A DNA stretch of 64,000 nucleotides from Ponticaulis sp. (lineage in GTDB: Bacteria > Pseudomonadota > Alphaproteobacteria > Caulobacterales > Hyphomonadaceae), in assembly GCA_002723155.1 (NCBI GenBank), contig PBNO01000011.1, forward strand, positions 1 through 64,000, read 5' to 3'. Under the pieces are notes generated by a model. That model saw only the letters and a program-made list of their open reading frames with translations. It ran no database searches and had not been told where the DNA came from. Shown piece by piece: positions 17,257 through 28,223 of the stretch (position 1 is the stretch's first letter; every line of letters begins with the position of its first letter). The translations under genes and the position numbers were made by a program.

Positions 17257-17304
17257 CCCGTCCTGAGTGATTGACTTTAATGCGCGGCGTGGCACACCCC
17301 GCCC

Positions 17305-19223
<1,919 letters not shown>

Positions 19224-19227
<4 letters not shown>

Positions 19228-20009
19228 TCGCCGGGATGCGGCGCTGAATTCAGATTGCCCGTCAAGTCGCGTTCGGCTGACGAGCGGTAGCTGAACATGG
19301 GCTGTGCGTGCTGGTGATCGCTCGTGCGCTGACTGAATGTACTATATGTCGTTGTTCTGTCTGCATATTGGCTATCACTGAATAGATCCAATGCGCTCGC
19401 GAATGGGTTATCGTTGATCGTAGGTCCTATCAGATCGTCACTTCTTGCAACTTGAAGCCCTTCAGGGAGCGCTGAGTTCGTTGGGGACCCACAGCGCGGA
19501 TCACTCTCTCTTTCGCGTCCAAGTCGTAGACAAGAAAGCGCGCGCAAGGCGTTTGTTTCCTCTGTTGCGGTGGTTTCGGGGACTCCGAACCACACGTCAT
19601 TATCCTCAATGATCCAGCCTTGTGGAATTTCGGGGCGTCCAACAGAATCTGGCGGCTTAGACAATGCCGTATCGCGGTCTATCGGCGAATTGCCTGATGC
19701 TATCTCATTCGGCGCAACCAATCGGCTGGGCGGTGAAATGTCTACGTCCTGAGAACCGATTGGGGCTGGTGTCGGTAAATCTGTCTGTTCCGAAGTTTGA
19801 TCAGGTTCATCAGTCGACAATGGTACGGGAGCTGCCGGAGGCGAAGGTTCGATTTTAAACAGAGACAAATCTATGGGTGTCACCAACTCGACTGTTCGAG
19901 CGGAAGGCTTGTAAGAAAATATCACCATTCCCAGCGCTGCATGCAGCAGGACAGCTGCTGAAACGTGCCACGTTTGCGTTACTTTCCGTTTGATTTCAGC
20001 CGCCCACAT
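19224..20009 (-). CDS. Proline-rich periplasmic protein with a TonB-like N-terminal anchor
   Basis: The 261-residue protein starts with a short cytoplasmic segment, one membrane helix at about 16-32 (V-S-A-A-V-L-L-H-A-A-L-G-M-V-I-F), and then a Pro/Ser/Glu-rich stretch (E-P-S-P-P-A-A-P-V-P-L, about 54-64). This resembles the N-terminal third of TonB or TolA. The remainder is low complexity and has no TonB C-terminal domain. It may span the periplasm as an anchor or adaptor; this is inference from architecture. It is 1.2 kb from the vWA/ExbD genes. Confidence 0.65.
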
Positions 20010-20124
20010 TCATGCAAACTACCTTTCGTTGAGAGAGGATGCCCGTGAATAATTTGTCATCGTTGGACACGGCCTCCCTGAAACGGGTGATGTAAGGTTG
20101 TATGAATTGCGTTATTCTCGCTGA

Positions 20125-20709
20125 ATGGCACGTTATGAATACGCACCCGCAGCGCTATCTGGAAAGCAAACCGTTCACTGGGATAAGGATGGTTTGCGTA
20201 TAGATAAAGACGGCAGCAGTAAAATCCTGAGATGGGTTGATCTCAGCTCCGCCCGGTATTGGACGTCGCGCGTGAAGACCGTCGACTTTTACGGCTTTGA
20301 CCTGAAGGACAGCGTTGGTGACAGCTACGCGCTGAATATCACAGTGCCTATCGGTATGGGCGCAGATAACTCTATCCGGACAGGCTATTACGGCATGCTT
20401 CGCGATATTTGCGGCGTACTTAAAGCCGCGCGCCCTGATGTGAAAGTCGATTACGGTCAGCCGAAAACCTATGCGTGGATTTATTTTGTGATCGGCGTGA
20501 TCGCTTTTCTGTTCGCAGCAGTGATGGGGTTTCTGCTTCTGACCGAAGTGCCTGACCGCATGGGCGCAGCCGCACCGCCAGTCGTCATACTGCTATTGTT
20601 TGGCGCATATCTCGCCTGGTCATTCAGGCCGGGGAGGCCTTCAGTGCAATTCAGTCTGGATGAAATGGCGGCGATCAGCGAACGCTATGCCAATCCGGAT
20701 CAGAGATAG
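20125..20709 (+). CDS. Membrane protein of unknown function (soluble N-domain plus two helices)
   Basis: This 194-residue protein has an N-terminal beta-rich soluble part (1-110) of a kind often seen before membrane helices in PH-like proteins. Two hydrophobic helices follow, at about 118-140 and 150-168, and a short tail. I do not recognise a family. It is convergent with the GNAT gene, overlapping by 10 bp. Confidence 0.65.
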   Translation: MARYEYAPAALSGKQTVHWDKDGLRIDKDGSSKILRWVDLSSARYWTSRVKTVDFYGFDLKDSVGDSYALNITVPIGMGADNSIRTGYYGMLRDICGVLKAARPDVKVDYGQPKTYAWIYFVIGVIAFLFAAVMGFLLLTEVPDRMGAAAPPVVILLLFGAYLAWSFRPGRPSVQFSLDEMAAISERYANPDQR

Positions 20710-21164
20710 AGCTTGAAGCCTTCATGTGAGCGGGCAAAGCCGTATCGCTCGTAAAAGCGGTGCGCGTCGGGTCTCTGTTTGTTGCTGGTCAGCTGGATGA
20801 GATTGCAGCCGCGCTCTTTAGCGATTGAGACGGCCAGATCGACCATCTGCTTGCCAATGCTATGGCCGCGGCAATCCGGATTGACGTGCACGCTTTCCAT
20901 TTCCATGCGCCAGCTGCCGCCATTGACCAGCGTCGGGATGAAGATGAGCTGCATGGTGGAGACGACGCCGCGTTCGGCCAGTTCGCCGACGAACAGCATC
21001 TGGTTATCATCGCGTTCGATGGCATCAAATGCGGCGCGATAAGCCGCTTCGGGTGAATTCTCAACGCGGACTTCATCGCCTGGTGCGCCCTTGACGATCA
21101 GGTCCAGAATAGCCGGCACATCTTCAAAACGTGCCGGCCGGAATGTGGGTTTCAGTACGGTCAT
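20700..21164 (-). CDS. GNAT family N-acetyltransferase
   Basis: A 154-residue single-domain acetyltransferase. The acetyl-CoA binding motif A region is V-H-V-N-P-D-C-R-G-H-S-I-G-K-Q-M (about 92-107), with R/Q-x-x-G-x-G/A variant C-R-G-H-S-I-G. The late segment L-T-S-N-K-Q-R-P-D-A-H-R-F-Y-E-R-Y-G-F (about 125-143) is typical of small-molecule GNATs. Substrate unknown. It starts 6 bp after the end of the vWA gene on the same strand and may be in that transcript. Confidence 0.9.
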   Translation of the reverse strand: MTVLKPTFRPARFEDVPAILDLIVKGAPGDEVRVENSPEAAYRAAFDAIERDDNQMLFVGELAERGVVSTMQLIFIPTLVNGGSWRMEMESVHVNPDCRGHSIGKQMVDLAVSIAKERGCNLIQLTSNKQRPDAHRFYERYGFARSHEGFKLYL

Positions 21165-21170
21165 TGAGGT

Positions 21171-24167
21171 CTAGTCGTCGCCTTCCACGGTGATGGTCGC
21201 GACGAGATATTCCGACTGGTCGACATCGTCAAACTCAAGCTCGACGCGCTGGACGCGCTCGTCAGGCGTGCCGTAGTTCTGCCAGAGCTCGGCATTGATC
21301 GCGACGGCGCCGTTCGGGTTCACAATGTCGGAAGAGAAATAGTCCATCTCCACCGTGTAGACGCCGGGAATGGCATTGCGCAGCATAAACTCTTCCGGCC
21401 CGTAGCCGTCCGTCATGTCATTGGAAATCCGCCCGCCAATGGCAGACAGATTGTTTCCGTAATAGACACGCTCGCCGCGCGGGTCGGTCACCCAGAGGTC
21501 CATGTCGACCTCATCGACATTCCAGCCCACGACGATGCGCAGATCGACCGGCATGTCGCCCTCAAGCGCTTCGCTTGGCAACTCGCCGCGTCCGCCAGCT
21601 GCCTGCAAGCGGTCGAGTACACGGTTCGCTTCGAGCACGGAGATGCCTTCAATCCCGTCATAATACCAGCTCCACGGCGAGGAGATGACGTGGTTCAGAT
21701 GCTCCAGCGCTTCGCTCAGGCGTGCGCGGCGTGTGGCTTCGCTGAGGCCGGGCAGATTAGCGCTCGCATCCAGCGCTAGCGCCAGATCACGCCACGGCTG
21801 CGGACGAGATGGATCAATCTCGGTGACGCGGCGGAACAGGTCGACCGCGCGGTCGATATCGCCATAGCGCATCAGGCGTTGGCCGACGGCCGTCAGCGTG
21901 TCGTGATTGGATGTTGAAAGCTCAAGAGCTGTCAGCGCGGTTTCAGTTGCACGGCGAATGTCGCCGCACTGTTCGAACAGGTCCGCGAATTCGAGGAAAT
22001 AGCTTGGCAGTGAACCGTATTCGGCGCGTTCGCGCAGATAGACCTCGTAAAGCTCATCAGCGCACATGCCTTCTGCTGCTTCCAGATAAGGCCGGTTCGG
22101 AGTCCAGCGCTCGATCTCTATGACTGACGCTGCACCTGATCCGTTTCGGCTCTGATTGAGTTGGGTTGGCTCTGCCAGCGGGTTCGGCGGAGGTGCTGGT
22201 GCGGCCGATCCTGTCACCACGATGTCTTCTGACTCCTGAAGTGTTTCGTCGAACACAGGAGACGGAAGGGAGCCGTCCGGACGCGGAGGCGGCGGAGGAG
22301 GAGGGGGTGGCGGCGGCGGTGGTGGAACCATGTCGTCCAGATAAAGGACTTCACGCTCGTATTCAGCACGGTTGCCGCTGTCGTCTTCCGGATCGAACTT
22401 TGCTTCATACCAGGAGACCTGACGCTCCCAGTAATCGACAACATTGTCGATGCGGTCGGCTTGTTCCCGTTCCATGCGATCAATATGCGCATCCAGAAGC
22501 GCGGTATATCGCTCCTGCTCATCCTTGCTGAAGCTGTCTTCCGGCAGGTTGATGTCGTTGTTCACATAATCTTCGATCGTCTCCAGAACGAGGAGCGAAG
22601 TCTCATCTGTAACGACTGAGAATTCCTGGCTTGCGTCCACGATGTCGGCGCGGCTGGCGCCGGTAGCACGAAGCGTCGTTATCAGCTCGCGTGCCCAGAA
22701 CGAGCCTGCGCCGCTGTTTTCCGGGGCGTTAGCAGGTGAGATGGATTGTGAAATGACCCGGCCACCGATTTCGGCGACGACATTGGTGGCGTTTCTGCGG
22801 ATAGGTGCAAACAGGCGGAACCGGTCGCCATCATCAATCCACTCGGCTTCGTCCATGACATCCCGGCCATCGACGAGAAAACGCCGGGGCGACATGACGG
22901 ATTGAGAGAGGCGGGCTTCGGCACGTTGAGGGCCGATTTCGGCAAGATCGAGATAATGGCCGCCGCCGCGCTCGGCGAGCAGGCTCAGTGCGCCATCATC
23001 TGCTTCGGGCGAAGCGCTGACGACGTGAAGCTGACATGGAAGTTGCACATCCGGCATATCTCCGAAAGTGATCCGCCCGTCAGTTACAAGGAAGCAGACG
23101 TCTACGCGCGGGCGCTCTGCCTCGGCCGCGAAAATGGCCTGCAGATCGGTTGCGCCATCAAAGTCGATCTCCGAAACGAAGTGACGTAGCTCTTCCGGTT
23201 CAGGGCGCATATCGACGCGTCCGCTATCACGCAGGCCGCGTGCAAATGGCACCAGTTCCAGCGAGAAGGGGCGAAGTTCGAAGAACAGATAGGAGAAGAA
23301 ATCCAGCGCCTGTTCAGAGCTGGCCTCGTTCGACAGGGACGTATCCCAGAGCACGCGAACAGAAGCAGGGCTGAACGGTGTGCTGGCGGTTTCTGATGGC
23401 AGATCAATCGCAACAAAATGCTGGCCGTTGGAGTGACGGCTGACGCTGACCGATTCCACGCTTGCCGGCGTGACGAGCAGGTCTCCGTTCAGGGGCAGGT
23501 TCTCGGTTGCCATCAGAGCGCGGTCATTGCGTGCATCCCATTCCGCTTCCAGTTCGCCAGGCATGCTGACATCGGCAAGAGTGATGTCGCCATCGACTGT
23601 GATCGTCGCGTTGACGGTATCTTCGCCTGCTTCCAATGGCAGGCGGTATGGCTGGTCGTCACTGACGGGTGTGACGAAGGTCACCGAGATCTGGCGGGTC
23701 TGCCTCGGCATGATCGGGAAAACACGCGTCTCAAAGGCATTCGTACGGCTGACTTCGGCAAGGCCCGGGTCTACGCGCTGTCGAATGCGCTCATTGAAGA
23801 CCCGTTCAGCCTGGAGTTTTTCGACAATTACGCCGTCGCGTATTGCGCCGTTAATGTCGAGGCCATAACCGGTGAGGATGGCGCCCGCTGGCATGTCGAG
23901 CGTAAAATTGCCTTCGAGGGTTTCCTCACTCGGGTTCATGAACTCGGCAAGAACGGTTGTTTCGGCAAAGCCGCCATTGAGGCTGACATTGACGTTAAGA
24001 GTCTGGAGATCGAGCAGGCTGGCTTCCGTGCGCCCCTCGCTGGTGAAGTAGCTGGTAGAGGACAAGACAGGGTTTGGCTCTGCGCCCGCTGACAGTGCGA
24101 TCAGGCTCGCGCTAAGTGTCAGGCCTGCAAGGCCGGTGGTTCTGATTGGTTTGATAGCTGGCAACAT
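21171..24167 (-). CDS. Exported VIT/vWA domain protein with polyproline run, TPR-like region and DUF2135 C-terminus
   Basis: The 998-residue protein has a signal peptide (cleavage near A-L-S-A-G-A-E, 29-30) and a VIT domain at about 55-190. A vWA domain from about 270 carries a MIDAS-like W-D-T-S-L-S-N. A 14-proline run is encoded at 22284-22325, then E-D-I-V-V-T-G-S, which looks like the start of TonB-dependent receptors. A TPR-like segment spans about 720-810, and a DUF2135 domain (V-V-G-W-N-V-D-E-V-D-M-D-L-W-V-T-D-P) follows near 875. VIT/vWA proteins are extracellular or periplasmic metal-dependent adhesion modules; the role here is unknown. The ExbD gene is divergent. Confidence 0.85.
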   Translation of the reverse strand: MLPAIKPIRTTGLAGLTLSASLIALSAGAEPNPVLSSTSYFTSEGRTEASLLDLQTLNVNVSLNGGFAETTVLAEFMNPSEETLEGNFTLDMPAGAILTGYGLDINGAIRDGVIVEKLQAERVFNERIRQRVDPGLAEVSRTNAFETRVFPIMPRQTRQISVTFVTPVSDDQPYRLPLEAGEDTVNATITVDGDITLADVSMPGELEAEWDARNDRALMATENLPLNGDLLVTPASVESVSVSRHSNGQHFVAIDLPSETASTPFSPASVRVLWDTSLSNEASSEQALDFFSYLFFELRPFSLELVPFARGLRDSGRVDMRPEPEELRHFVSEIDFDGATDLQAIFAAEAERPRVDVCFLVTDGRITFGDMPDVQLPCQLHVVSASPEADDGALSLLAERGGGHYLDLAEIGPQRAEARLSQSVMSPRRFLVDGRDVMDEAEWIDDGDRFRLFAPIRRNATNVVAEIGGRVISQSISPANAPENSGAGSFWARELITTLRATGASRADIVDASQEFSVVTDETSLLVLETIEDYVNNDINLPEDSFSKDEQERYTALLDAHIDRMEREQADRIDNVVDYWERQVSWYEAKFDPEDDSGNRAEYEREVLYLDDMVPPPPPPPPPPPPPPRPDGSLPSPVFDETLQESEDIVVTGSAAPAPPPNPLAEPTQLNQSRNGSGAASVIEIERWTPNRPYLEAAEGMCADELYEVYLRERAEYGSLPSYFLEFADLFEQCGDIRRATETALTALELSTSNHDTLTAVGQRLMRYGDIDRAVDLFRRVTEIDPSRPQPWRDLALALDASANLPGLSEATRRARLSEALEHLNHVISSPWSWYYDGIEGISVLEANRVLDRLQAAGGRGELPSEALEGDMPVDLRIVVGWNVDEVDMDLWVTDPRGERVYYGNNLSAIGGRISNDMTDGYGPEEFMLRNAIPGVYTVEMDYFSSDIVNPNGAVAINAELWQNYGTPDERVQRVELEFDDVDQSEYLVATITVEGDD
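22284..22325 (-). repeat. Polyproline-coding run (14 consecutive Pro codons)
   Basis: Codon-by-codon reading of the complement gives fourteen proline codons of mixed type (CCA, CCG, CCT, CCC, CCC-like variants), bounded by Val and Arg. Such a run would stall ribosomes without EF-P. It probably forms a stiff PPII spacer between the vWA part and the C-terminal modules. Confidence 0.9.
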
Positions 24168-24305
24168 GCGTCGTCCCCGTGACCTTATGCTTTTGTATGT
24201 CTGAGCTTTTGCCGCCGATCATGTCGGCTATGAGGCAAGAGCAAGACCAATACAGGAGCCTGCACAGTTTGCGGGTTATGTCTATTCGCTCTGGAATAAG
24301 GATTA

Positions 24306-24334
24306 TTGCCCGATTAGATAATTTGTTATATGAT
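24306..24334 (+). promoter_or_regulatory. Candidate promoter of the exbD-like gene
   Basis: TTGCCC (24306-24311) and TATGAT (24329-24334) are 17 bp apart, in an AT-rich segment ending 29 bp before the start codon. A strong GGAGGAGG site follows at 24348-24357. Confidence 0.5.
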
Positions 24335-24363
24335 TACATTATATTCATGGAGGAGGGCATTTC

Positions 24364-24765
24364 ATGAAACGCAAATCTATCAAAGCAGCTGAGGCCGATC
24401 TGACGCCGATGCTCGATATCGTCTTTATTCTCCTGATATTCTTCATCGTTACGGCGACCTTCATTCAGGAGAAGGCCATCGATATGACGCCGCCACCGCC
24501 TTCAAATTCGACCGAGATATCAGGCGAGGCGTTGATTGTGAGAATTGACGAGAATGATCTTATCCGTGTCGGCGGACGGCTGACCGATGTTGAGGGCATC
24601 CGCGCCCGCGTTGAACGGGCCATAGCCGAAAATCCCGATATCAGCGTCATTGTCCAGGCGCATCCGCAGGCGCGAAACCAGCTGGTTATTCACTCAGTGG
24701 ATCAGTCGCGCAGTGCGGGCGTGCAGAATGTCGGGTTTGCCGTAGACGGTGACGGCTTACTTTGA
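24364..24765 (+). CDS. exbD: ExbD/TolR family protein, orphan
   Basis: The 133-residue protein has one N-terminal membrane helix with the proton-path aspartate D18 in D-L-T-P-M-L-D-I-V-F-I-L-L. A short Pro-rich linker (P-P-P-P-S-N-S) and a small periplasmic domain follow. ExbD works with ExbB and TonB to energise outer-membrane receptors; TolR is the Tol-Pal counterpart. No exbB/tolQ is next to it, so it must borrow a partner from elsewhere. It is divergent from the vWA gene and overlaps the convergent Lrp gene by 9 bp. Confidence 0.88.
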   Translation: MKRKSIKAAEADLTPMLDIVFILLIFFIVTATFIQEKAIDMTPPPPSNSTEISGEALIVRIDENDLIRVGGRLTDVEGIRARVERAIAENPDISVIVQAHPQARNQLVIHSVDQSRSAGVQNVGFAVDGDGLL

Positions 24766-25260
24766 GCCGGAAGCCGGCGCGTCTTCAACGAGCGACAGCG
24801 GAACAGCTGTTGTTCGTTTGGAGACACGTACGATGATGCGGGACTGAACATCTGACACCAGGCCGAGTGACAGAAGCTTGTCGCGCAGGAAATCGTCATA
24901 AGCGTGCATGTCGAGCGTCAGAACGCGGATAATGTAGTCCACAGCGCCTGTTACGGTCATGCATTCTACAACTTCTGGCCAGCCTTCGATGGCTTTCTCA
25001 AATTGTTCGAGGTTTTCGCGGTTCGGGAGCTGGAGTTTAACCGACGCGACAACTTCGAAGTTGAGGCCGAGAGCATTGCGGTCGAGAACCGTCACGCGGC
25101 GTTGAATGACGCCTTGTTCTTCCATCCGCTTGATGCGGCGCCAGCATGGCGAAGAAGAGAGGCCAACCTTTTCCGCGATGTCCGCGACGGACAGGCTCGC
25201 ATCATTCTGAACCAGTTCAAGAATGTTCTTATCGATTTGATCCAGTTCAACGGACAACAT
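24757..25260 (-). CDS. Lrp/AsnC family transcriptional regulator
   Basis: With the ATG at 25260 (site CGAGGGA) the protein has 167 residues: a winged HTH at about 5-60 (L-S-V-A-D-I-A-E-K-V-G-L-S-S-S-P-C-W-R-R-I-K-R) and a RAM/AsnC ligand-binding domain at about 70-150. The ATG at 25302 is upstream and less conserved. Such proteins are amino-acid-responsive octamers. Target genes are not evident; a repeat cluster with a palindrome at 25399-25439 upstream is a possible autoregulatory site. Confidence 0.92.
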   Translation of the reverse strand: MLSVELDQIDKNILELVQNDASLSVADIAEKVGLSSSPCWRRIKRMEEQGVIQRRVTVLDRNALGLNFEVVASVKLQLPNRENLEQFEKAIEGWPEVVECMTVTGAVDYIIRVLTLDMHAYDDFLRDKLLSLGLVSDVQSRIIVRVSKRTTAVPLSLVEDAPASGSK

Positions 25261-25607
25261 TTTTCCCTCGCCGCTCAAAAACGTCCCTCGCATTGCACTC
25301 AATGGTTCTTTTGATGTGCTTTATGCAAGTCTTTTTCTAAAAAGCGGTATAAACAGAAAGAAACTGCCTTTGGCAAGTGCTGATTTGCTCTGAATTGTGC
25401 AGAATTGGATGATCTGTATGCAGAATGGCAGAATTCTGTCCATATGGGGCAGGATTTGCTCATTTTATACGAAATGTTGCATAAACGTCACCTTGTGAGA
25501 GCGCCGTTTTCGCTTTTCTGACCGGGTGCGATTACGCAAATTCTCACCGCAATCTCAGCCTTCGTAATTGTGGCCCTGAAATTGGCGAGAAAACTTGCAT
25601 TCTATGC
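25261..25607. other. AT-rich intergenic region upstream of the Lrp gene with GCAGAAT repeats
   Basis: I find no gene here. The stretch is distinctly AT-rich. It holds three direct copies of GCAGAAT at 25399, 25420 and 25428, the last forming the near-palindrome GCAGAATTCTGT (25428-25439). This resembles AsnC/Lrp-type operators. Beyond that I see nothing definable. Confidence 0.4.
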
Positions 25608-25636
25608 TTGTCGGATGGGAATTGCCCGCGTATATA
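25608..25636 (+). promoter_or_regulatory. Promoter of the CAT tRNA
   Basis: TTGTCG (25608-25613) and TATATA (25631-25636) are separated by 17 bp. Transcription would begin about 15 bp before the tRNA, the usual arrangement for an alphaproteobacterial tRNA promoter. Confidence 0.65.
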
Positions 25637-25657
25637 GCGGCGCTCATTCATCGGTTT

Positions 25658-25734
25658 GGTTCGGTAGCTCAGCTGGTTAGAGCGCGCGACTCATAATCGC
25701 GAGGTCGGGAGTTCAAGTCTCCCCCGAACCACCA
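25658..25734 (+). tRNA. tRNA with CAT anticodon (tRNA-Ile2 with lysidine, or elongator tRNA-Met)
   Basis: The 77-nt gene folds as a full cloverleaf. The acceptor stem is GGTTCGG/CCGAACC, the anticodon stem CGCGA/TCGCG with loop CTCATAA (anticodon 25692-25694), the T-arm GGGAG-TTCAAGT-CTCCC, and CCA is encoded. A CAT anticodon fits elongator Met or the AUA-decoding Ile tRNA modified by TilS. The segment GCGACTCATAATCGC is the same as in E. coli tRNA-Ile2, while alphaproteobacterial elongator Met tRNAs usually have a different anticodon stem, so I lean to Ile2. Confidence 0.95.
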
Positions 25735-25870
25735 TCCCCTCTTGAAAACTGACAATGATTGCTGCCATCACATTGGTATTGAAGGCATTTCGGGTCTGGC
25801 CTGACTACGGAAATTTCGTAAGAGTGCTCGAGTAATCTGAAACTGGAAGATCCCCGAAGGGGCCGAAAGT

Positions 25871-26854
25871 ATGTCGCAAACCGTTCTGGTGGCTGGTGGA
25901 GCCGGATATATCGGATCTCATGCCTGTCTGGCTCTGAAACAGGCTGGCTATACCCCCGTAGTGTTCGACAACTTTTCCAATGGTCACAAAGCGTTTGTGC
26001 AATGGGGGCCTTGCGTAGAAGGCGACATCCGTAGCCGCGTAGATCTCGATGCGGCTTTCGATACCTACAATCCCATTGGTGTGATGCATTTCGCGGGTCT
26101 GATCGAAGTCGGTGAATCGATGAAGGACCCGCTGTCGTTTCATGAGAATAATGTATCGGGAGCGATCAATCTGATCGCGGCGGCGAAGGATACCGGCGTT
26201 CAGGCCTTTGTGTTTTCGTCTACTTGCGCGACCTATGGCGAGCCGCATGAAGTGCCAATGGATGAAACTCATATTCAGGAGCCTCTCAATCCTTATGGGC
26301 GGTCCAAGCTTATCATTGAGCAGGTGCTGAACGACCTGCGTGAGCTGTCCGGTTTTCCTTCTGTAGCGCTTCGGTTTTTTAACGCGGCCGGTGCTGACCC
26401 TGAGGCGCGTATTGGTGAATGGCACGAGCCGGAGACCCATATCATTCCGCTTGCGTTTGATACTGCGCTTGGTTTGAGGAACGGATTTCAGATAAACGGT
26501 ACGGACTATGAGACCCGCGACGGGACATGTGTGCGCGACTATATACATGTCTGCGATATCGCGGCCGCGCATGTGAAGGCGCTGAACTATTTGCTTGGCG
26601 GCGCGAAGGGCGGGGCGTTCAACCTCGGCACTGGCGAGGGGACCACTATTAAAGAGTTGCTGGACGCAATTCATAAAGTGACAGGGCGACCGTTTTCCGT
26701 GACAGAAGGGCCGCGCCGCAGCGGCGATAGCGCAATGCTGGTCGCAGACAATGCTAATGCATTTGAAGTACTTGGCTGGAGGCCGGAGTACAGCCTTGAG
26801 AGCATCGTGGCTGATGCGTGGCGATGGCATAAAAAGCTGCGCCAGAGCGGCTGA
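25871..26854 (+). CDS. galE: UDP-glucose 4-epimerase
   Basis: The 327-residue short-chain dehydrogenase/epimerase has the NAD motif G-G-A-G-Y-I-G-S-H (9-17), the catalytic S-S-T-C-A-T-Y-G region (116-123) and Y142-x3-K146. It interconverts UDP-glucose and UDP-galactose for surface polysaccharide. Length is normal. It starts 136 bp after the tRNA. With gmd and fcl following it forms a small nucleotide-sugar cluster, but there are no glycosyltransferases next to it. Confidence 0.93.
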   Translation: MSQTVLVAGGAGYIGSHACLALKQAGYTPVVFDNFSNGHKAFVQWGPCVEGDIRSRVDLDAAFDTYNPIGVMHFAGLIEVGESMKDPLSFHENNVSGAINLIAAAKDTGVQAFVFSSTCATYGEPHEVPMDETHIQEPLNPYGRSKLIIEQVLNDLRELSGFPSVALRFFNAAGADPEARIGEWHEPETHIIPLAFDTALGLRNGFQINGTDYETRDGTCVRDYIHVCDIAAAHVKALNYLLGGAKGGAFNLGTGEGTTIKELLDAIHKVTGRPFSVTEGPRRSGDSAMLVADNANAFEVLGWRPEYSLESIVADAWRWHKKLRQSG

Positions 26855-26884
26855 ATTATCTTTTGTCAGCATGATCGGGCATAT

Positions 26885-26912
26885 CCGGCTTTGAAAGTTA
26901 ATTGAAAGCCGG
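26885..26912 (+). terminator. Hairpin after galE, possible terminator
   Basis: Perfect 8-bp inverted repeat CCGGCTTT/AAAGCCGG with a 12-nt loop, 30 bp after the galE stop. A T-rich stretch (ATTTTTG) lies 7 bp further on, so termination would be imperfect. Confidence 0.4.
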
Positions 26913-27102
26913 TGCGAAATTTTTGTGCGCCTCCGGAATATACCCAAACTCAAGAGAAATTTTTGGCTTTGTCAGCTTGTTTCTTGCCCGAATTTGTGCA
27001 GGTTTGCCCTTGTCGAAAGGGGTGGACTTTCCCGCCTGTAGTTTGCGTTTAGCACTCTGAGTATTCGGGACATTTCGGCGCTGAGTATCGATTGGGGATT
27101 AC

Positions 27103-28221
27103 ATGAAAAAAGCATTGATTACCGGGATTACTGGCCAGGACGGCTCGTATCTGGCTGAGTTCCTGTTGGAAAAAGGATATGAGGTACACGGTATCAAGCG
27201 TCGTTCGTCGCTGTTTAACACCGCTCGTATTGATCACCTCTACGAAGATCCTCACGCGCCAGCACCACAAATGAAGCTGCATTACGGCGACCTCGCCGAT
27301 GCGCTGAACCTGACACGCCTTATCCGTGATATCGAGCCTGACGAGATTTATAACCTTGGCGCTCAGTCACACGTCGCTGTCAGCTTTGAAGCACCTGAAT
27401 ATACAGCGGACGTTGATGCGATCGGTACGCTGCGTATTCTCGAGGCGCTGCGTTTCCTCGGCATGGAAAAGACATGCCGCTTCTATCAGGCGTCCACCTC
27501 CGAGCTTTATGGTCTCGTGCAGGAGATTCCGCAGAAAGAAACGACACCTTTCTACCCGCGCTCGCCATATGCGGTTGCTAAGCAGTACGCCTACTGGATC
27601 GCGGTGAACTACCGTGAATCCTACGGCATGTATGCATGTAACGGCATTCTCTTTAACCACGAGTCTCCGCGCCGTGGTGAGACCTTCGTGACGCGTAAGA
27701 TCACACGTGGTCTGGCAAACGTTGCGCTCGGCCTCGAGCCTTGCCTGCACATGGGTAACATCGATGCGCTGCGCGACTGGGGCCATGCGAAAGACTATGT
27801 CCGCATGCAGTGGATGATGCTTCAGCAGGATGCACCGGAAGACTTCGTTATCGCGACGGGTGTCCAGTATTCCGTTCGTGAGTTTATCACATGGACAGCC
27901 AACGAGCTGGGCATTTCAGTCGAATTCACAGGCGAAGGCGTCGACGAGATCGCGACGGTAACTGCCATTGATGGCGATAAGGCACCGGCTGTGAAGGTTG
28001 GTGACGTGATCATGCGCATTGATCCACGCTATTTCCGTCCTGCTGAAGTCGAGACGCTGCTTGGTGATCCGACAAAAGCGAAAGAGAAACTTGGCTGGGT
28101 TCCGGAAATCACAGCGCAGGAAATGTGCGCTGAAATGGTCGCCGAAGACTATAAAGCGTCTCAGCGTACTATCCTGCTGAAAAAGCACGGCCTGGAACTG
28201 CCGGTCAGCCTGGAAAACTGA
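27103..28221 (+). CDS. gmd: GDP-mannose 4,6-dehydratase
   Basis: The 372-residue enzyme starts with the NADP motif [12 protein letters not shown] (8-19). It has the catalytic region Q-A-S-T-S-E-L-Y-G and the S-P-Y-A-V-A-K proton-donor pair. It converts GDP-mannose to GDP-4-keto-6-deoxymannose, the precursor of GDP-L-fucose and related sugars. The next gene, 2 bp on, is the partner fcl. About 70 residues before the C-terminus lies a stretch [14 protein letters not shown], typical of GMD. Confidence 0.97.
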   Translation: MKKALITGITGQDGSYLAEFLLEKGYEVHGIKRRSSLFNTARIDHLYEDPHAPAPQMKLHYGDLADALNLTRLIRDIEPDEIYNLGAQSHVAVSFEAPEYTADVDAIGTLRILEALRFLGMEKTCRFYQASTSELYGLVQEIPQKETTPFYPRSPYAVAKQYAYWIAVNYRESYGMYACNGILFNHESPRRGETFVTRKITRGLANVALGLEPCLHMGNIDALRDWGHAKDYVRMQWMMLQQDAPEDFVIATGVQYSVREFITWTANELGISVEFTGEGVDEIATVTAIDGDKAPAVKVGDVIMRIDPRYFRPAEVETLLGDPTKAKEKLGWVPEITAQEMCAEMVAEDYKASQRTILLKKHGLELPVSLEN

Positions 28222-28223
28222 TC

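Noticed and set aside
23418-24092. 224-aa plus-strand frame inside the vWA gene
   Set aside because: It is an opposite-strand shadow of a high-GC gene, with no ribosome site and no family features.
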